Origin: JBMYTN01 sp049604415
GTDB taxonomy: Bacteria > Pseudomonadota > Alphaproteobacteria > Rhodospirillales > Rhodospirillaceae
Reading direction: 5' to 3'
DNA: 64,000 bases
NCBI GenBank assembly: GCA_049604415.1
Contig: JBMYTN010000001.1
Location: 124,001 to 188,000 of the forward strand
Every line of letters starts with the position of its first letter. Within the stretch, counting starts at the first letter, position 1. The notes under the pieces are model-generated. The model was not told where the DNA came from and did not search any database. It saw only the letters and a list, made by a program, of their open reading frames with translations. Below, in pieces: positions 61,802 through 64,000 of the stretch. The position numbers and the translations under genes were made by a program.

Positions 61802-62167
61802 CTATGCCGCGTCGTCATCCCGATTGCGGTTTGAGCTGACATAGGCAATGGCGCAATGTTCGCCGCAATAGGGTTTGCCGGGGATGGCCATTTTGCCGCA
61901 AAAATGAAAGCCCGGTTCCTTCGGATCACCAATGGGCCAGCGGCAAGAATTTGCCCCCAAATCGACCACGGATTTGATCTTGTGATCGACTTTGACCTCT
62001 TTTTTGGTGCGTTTGATCGGCGATGGGCGGCCCTTCAGACCCAACCGGTGGGCTTTGCCAACCACGGCATTTTTGGAAACGCCCAAGGATTTGCCGATAT
62101 CTCCCGTTGTCAGCCCATCCGCCCAGAGTTTTTTCAACAGTTCGACTTTTTCGTCGTTCCAAACCAT
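61802..62167 (-). CDS. gcrA: Cell-cycle regulator GcrA
   Basis: GcrA binds sigma-70 RNA polymerase and activates genes whose promoters carry GANTC sites methylated by CcrM. The 121-residue protein opens with the conserved DNA-binding helix-turn-helix (MVWNDEKVELLKKLWADGLT, then GVSKNAVVGKAHRLGLKGRP). It ends with the sigma-interacting region (ANSCRWPIGDPKEPGFHFCG, then KPYCGEHCAIAY). The linker between them is short; Caulobacter GcrA is about 170 residues. This gene supports the alphaproteobacterial assignment. Confidence 0.95.
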   Translation of the reverse strand: MVWNDEKVELLKKLWADGLTTGDIGKSLGVSKNAVVGKAHRLGLKGRPSPIKRTKKEVKVDHKIKSVVDLGANSCRWPIGDPKEPGFHFCGKMAIPGKPYCGEHCAIAYVSSNRNRDDDAA

Positions 62168-62347
62168 GTTCCGCTAAACACCCCTGATCCGAGTATGTCG
62201 TTTCACCAAAGCGGCCCCCGAGACGGGTTCCGCAAGCCACCTTCCGGCCCAAACCACGCCAAATCCGAGAACAGCCTCGCAGCCTCATAATACACAGCGG
62301 TTCGCAAAGCGGACCCTAAAAAAGACATAGTTGGGGACTCTGGACGC

Positions 62348-62377
62348 AAAAAAAGGGCCGCGCTCGAAGCACGGCCC
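62348..62377 (-). terminator. Terminator of the candidate small RNA
   Basis: On the minus strand GGGCCG and CGGCCC pair, with two further G-C pairs across one mismatch and a five-base loop (TTCGA), followed by seven Ts. It is oriented only for minus-strand transcription, and no coding gene lies just upstream on that strand. Confidence 0.85.
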
Positions 62378-62430
62378 AAGTTTAGGGAGGAAACGTCCAA
62401 GAAAGACAGCATAACTTCACCTGAGTGAAT
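62348..62430 (-). ncRNA. Candidate trans-acting small RNA, MmgR (alpha-r8)-like
   Basis: A minus-strand transcript of roughly 80 bases is suggested by three elements in order: a 5' hairpin TTCAC-TCAG-GTGAA (62416-62429), a single-stranded stretch containing TTTCCTCCCT (62384-62393) and a strong terminator (62348-62377). TTTCCTCCCT is an anti-Shine-Dalgarno sequence. As I recall, it is the conserved core of the alphaproteobacterial MmgR/alpha-r8 RNAs, which in Sinorhizobium limit PHB granules. No gene on this strand otherwise needs the terminator. The 5' end and promoter are not certain. Confidence 0.6.
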
Positions 62431-62515
62431 GGACCGTCATGCTGCGATGCAAAACATGGGGCACAGCGACCCGGCTGTAAAGGGAAATTTTTCAATGATT
62501 CAAGGCCTCCAGCCT

Positions 62516-62534
62516 TATGTTGCAGCGCAACATA
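62516..62534. promoter_or_regulatory. Perfect palindrome TATGTTGC-N3-GCAACATA
   Basis: Two 8-base arms (62516-62523 and 62527-62534) are exact inverted copies around AGC. The TTGC-N3-GCAA core resembles sites reported for PhaR-type regulators of PHB and phasin genes. It lies about 90-105 bases upstream of the predicted small RNA start. The site is seen; the regulator is a guess. Confidence 0.5.
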
Positions 62535-62781
62535 CTGTTTGTGCTGCCAGAATGGACTTGGCGGGCTTGAGAAAAATAATGGTAGTACCCCCGCGTTTTT
62601 TCGAAATAGTCTATCTCCGAGACGACTCAACCGGCCACTGAACCAAAACGAGAGCTTTGCTCGGACATTCGAAACCTGGAGTCTCAGGTCTCATGCAGGG
62701 CGTTGGAGTCCAAGGCTGGTCTTGGGCTTCTGGGGGACGATTTGAAGGCCTGTTCGGGGCTATCCCTGCACTGCCTATCCG

Positions 62782-62794
62782 TGATAGCGTATCA
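62782..62794. promoter_or_regulatory. Small palindrome TGATA-GCG-TATCA before hemerythrin
   Basis: Five-base arms are exact inverted copies around GCG, about 55 bases upstream of the hemerythrin ATG. It resembles an FNR/CRP-type box but its spacing is one base off, so it is a weak candidate. Confidence 0.25.
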
Positions 62795-62848
62795 ATAACA
62801 AGATCTTAGGCTGATTGTGTCTAAACAGCCTGTCCTTTGGAGTTTTGC

Positions 62849-63286
62849 ATGAGTCTGTTGACCTGGACCACAAAGATGAGCGTGGGAAACGAGGCGCTGG
62901 ACAAAGACAATCGTGTGTTTTTGGACATCGTCAACCGGGTCCATGCCGTGGTGCGCAAAAAGGCCGACCATGGCTCCTTAATCGAAGTTTTCGATGAATT
63001 GGACACTTATACCGAATATCACTTTAATACCGAGGAACAGCTCTTAAAAATGCTCCGATTTTCTGAGCTGGACCCACACCGGGATTTGCATGTCGGATTG
63101 CGGGCGCGTACTGCGGAATTCCGGAAAAAATATGAGCATGACCCAGATAAATTTCAGGTTCTGCCGTTTTTTGATTTCCTCTGCGACTGGTGGATGCGCC
63201 ATGTGCTGCGTGAAGATATGAAATATTCCGATGACATGCTCAAAGCACGGGAACGTGCGGCAAAACGGAATGCCTCAAAAACCTGA
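62849..63286 (+). CDS. Bacteriohemerythrin lacking the first histidine ligand
   Basis: Hemerythrins bind oxygen at a di-iron site in a four-helix bundle. The 145-residue protein starts at an ATG with GGAG six bases upstream. His58, Glu62 (EYHFNTEEQ), His77, His81 (DPHRDLHVGL), His118 and Asp123 (MRHVLREDMKYS) match the ligands of the characterised bacterial protein. The first ligand, His in the usual DxQH motif, is Asn21 here (LDKDN). His32 is also conserved. The site may bind iron differently or be a redox or NO sensor rather than an oxygen carrier. The basic C-terminal tail is unremarkable. Confidence 0.88.
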   Translation: MSLLTWTTKMSVGNEALDKDNRVFLDIVNRVHAVVRKKADHGSLIEVFDELDTYTEYHFNTEEQLLKMLRFSELDPHRDLHVGLRARTAEFRKKYEHDPDKFQVLPFFDFLCDWWMRHVLREDMKYSDDMLKARERAAKRNASKT

Positions 63287-63353
63287 AACCGCTTGAATTT
63301 CAGGATCTTCTTTAATGTTCATAATGTAAATAATAGGGGCCGATCTGGCCGCT

Positions 63354-63773
63354 TCAGCGTGAGGGCAGCTTGACCATCGAACACCAGAACTGCTCGATAC
63401 CATGCACCACTTCGATGAACTTATCGAAATCGACGGGTTTCACGATGTAGCAATTGGCGTGCAGGTCGTAGCTTTTCTGGATATCCGCATCGGCTTGCGA
63501 GGTCGTCAGCACGATCACCGGGATCCGTCTGAGATCCGCATCGCCCTTCATTTCTTGCAGAACTTCCCGGCCATCCTTGCGCGGCAGGTTCAGATCCAAC
63601 AGCACCAGGTCCGGACGGGGCAAGGTCGCATAGCTGCCCTCGGCGCGCAGAAAAGACATGGCTTCAATGCCATCGGACACGGAATGCAGGCGTGTGGACA
63701 GGTCGCCTTCCTTGAAAGCTTCTGCCGCCAGTCGAACGTCCCCCGGATTGTCTTCGACCAACAGAATGTCCAT
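63354..63773 (-). CDS. Single-domain response regulator (Rcp1-like)
   Basis: A 139-residue receiver domain without output domain. The acidic pocket is ILLVEDNPGDVRLAAEAF, the phosphoacceptor is Asp60 in LVLLDLNLPRKDG, the Thr90 switch lies in VIVLTTSQADADI and Lys112 in YIVKPVDF. This subgroup is often paired with phytochrome-like or hybrid histidine kinases; none is in the window. The ATG at 63773 has AGAGGGG seven bases upstream; a longer frame overlaps the next gene and was rejected. It follows the GGDEF gene on the same strand, 58 bases apart, so the two may share an operon. Confidence 0.9.
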   Translation of the reverse strand: MDILLVEDNPGDVRLAAEAFKEGDLSTRLHSVSDGIEAMSFLRAEGSYATLPRPDLVLLDLNLPRKDGREVLQEMKGDADLRRIPVIVLTTSQADADIQKSYDLHANCYIVKPVDFDKFIEVVHGIEQFWCSMVKLPSR

Positions 63774-63831
63774 ACCCATACCCCTCTGTCCTACCGGCTC
63801 CTGCTGAACCGCCGCGTAAGACAAGCTCAGA

Positions 63832-64000
63832 TCAGGCGCAATCCACCATATAGCGTTTTTTACCAGCGCGTTTGGCTTTGTACATGGCTTGGTCCGCCGC
63901 TTCAATCAAAGCATCCGGCGTATTGCCGGTTCTTGGGAAAATGGCGATCCCGATGCTGGCGGAGACATAGGCGTCGCCCTTCTCCAACGCATAGGGCTGG
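63832..64000 (-). CDS. C-terminal end of a GGDEF-domain protein, cut by the window edge
   Basis: The minus-strand frame ending at 63832 encodes the last 55 or so residues of a diguanylate cyclase domain: YVSASIGIAIFPRTG, then IEAADQAMYKAKRAGKKRYM. This is the typical end of GGDEF domains. The GGDEF motif itself lies outside the window, so activity cannot be judged. The response regulator gene follows. Confidence 0.85.
   Translation of the reverse strand, partial: QPYALEKGDAYVSASIGIAIFPRTGNTPDALIEAADQAMYKAKRAGKKRYMVDCA

Larger units (their letters stand above)
62431..62848. other. Non-coding region upstream of the small RNA and hemerythrin gene
   Basis: About 420 bases with short open frames of no recognisable family or codon pattern on either strand. 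It contains two perfect palindromes (62516-62534 and 62782-62794) and should hold the promoters of the candidate small RNA (minus) and the hemerythrin gene (plus). No sigma-70 boxes stand out. Confidence 0.55.

Noticed and set aside
62382..62630. 82-codon minus-strand frame ending before the small-RNA terminator
   Set aside because: Composition is not protein-like, the start lacks a ribosome-binding site, and the RNA elements explain the terminator better.
62429..62641. 70-codon plus-strand frame in the small-RNA region
   Set aside because: It has no ribosome-binding site or recognisable motif, and it overlaps the predicted palindrome.
1..64000. CRISPR array, insertion sequence, prophage or integron
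   Set aside because: No regularly spaced repeats, transposase or phage genes were seen on reading through the window.

Overview
This window is chromosomal DNA of an alphaproteobacterium, most likely a member of the Rhodospirillales. The evidence is GC-rich sequence (about 60% by eye), the GcrA cell-cycle regulator, the conserved alphaproteobacterial block dapA-smpB-UDG-NYN-folK-rpoZ-rsh-pdxJ-lepB-rnc-era-recO-parC, a class I PHA synthase, several TRAP transporter genes and many cyclic-di-GMP proteins. The species cannot be named from the sequence. No tRNA, rRNA, CRISPR array, insertion sequence or prophage was seen, and the window reads as ordinary core and sensory chromosome.

Layout. 0-3.2 kb: a flagellar stator pair (motA, motB) and the N-end-rule leucyltransferase bpt. 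3.3-6.8 kb: a complete TRAP uptake system (dctP, terminator hairpin, dctQM). 6.9-9.5 kb: the molybdate ABC transporter modABC, followed by what looks like an internally deleted DUF2306 gene. 9.7-30.7 kb: a housekeeping block that mostly reads right to left. It includes parC, recO, a 49-residue membrane protein coupled to recO, era, rnc and lepB, then an oppositely oriented glycerophosphodiesterase gene where acpS would usually lie, then pdxJ, DUF2062, rsh, rpoZ and folK. The NYN nuclease, uracil-DNA glycosylase, smpB, dapA and slt follow. 30.8-37.2 kb: bactofilin plus its M23 peptidase, pgpA, pncC, uvrD and a HigA-like regulator.

37.2-46.8 kb: signalling and motility, with a dual GGDEF/EAL protein, a CHASE2 adenylate cyclase, a small Lrp-hydrolase-RraA-cupin catabolic cluster, and a second stator pair of PomAB type. 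46.8-54.1 kb: a metallo-beta-lactamase-fold hydrolase, a SAM hydrolase family protein, an M20 amidohydrolase, an orphan CoxG, a beta-hydroxyacid dehydrogenase and phaC. 54.2-64 kb: a TRAP-type binding protein translationally coupled to a membrane diguanylate cyclase, a secreted M23 peptidase, a PAS-EAL phosphodiesterase, an MFS permease, gcrA, a candidate small RNA, a bacteriohemerythrin, a single-domain response regulator and the tail of another GGDEF protein.

Functionally the window combines envelope growth (bactofilin, two M23 peptidases, Slt, LepB, DapA), carbon uptake and storage (TRAP, PhaC) and motile-to-sessile signalling (two stator sets, four c-di-GMP proteins, one cAMP cyclase). 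The most interesting points are: (1) the two-gene unit of an orphan TRAP binding protein and a dCache-PAS-GGDEF cyclase, with no transporter membrane subunits; (2) a minus-strand small RNA candidate near 62.4 kb with a 10-base anti-Shine-Dalgarno stretch resembling the MmgR-type RNAs linked to PHB storage; (3) the DUF2306 deletion remnant; (4) the missing acpS; and (5) a bacteriohemerythrin lacking one iron ligand. Start codons were chosen from ribosome-binding sites and family N-termini, and several differ from the longest open frame.
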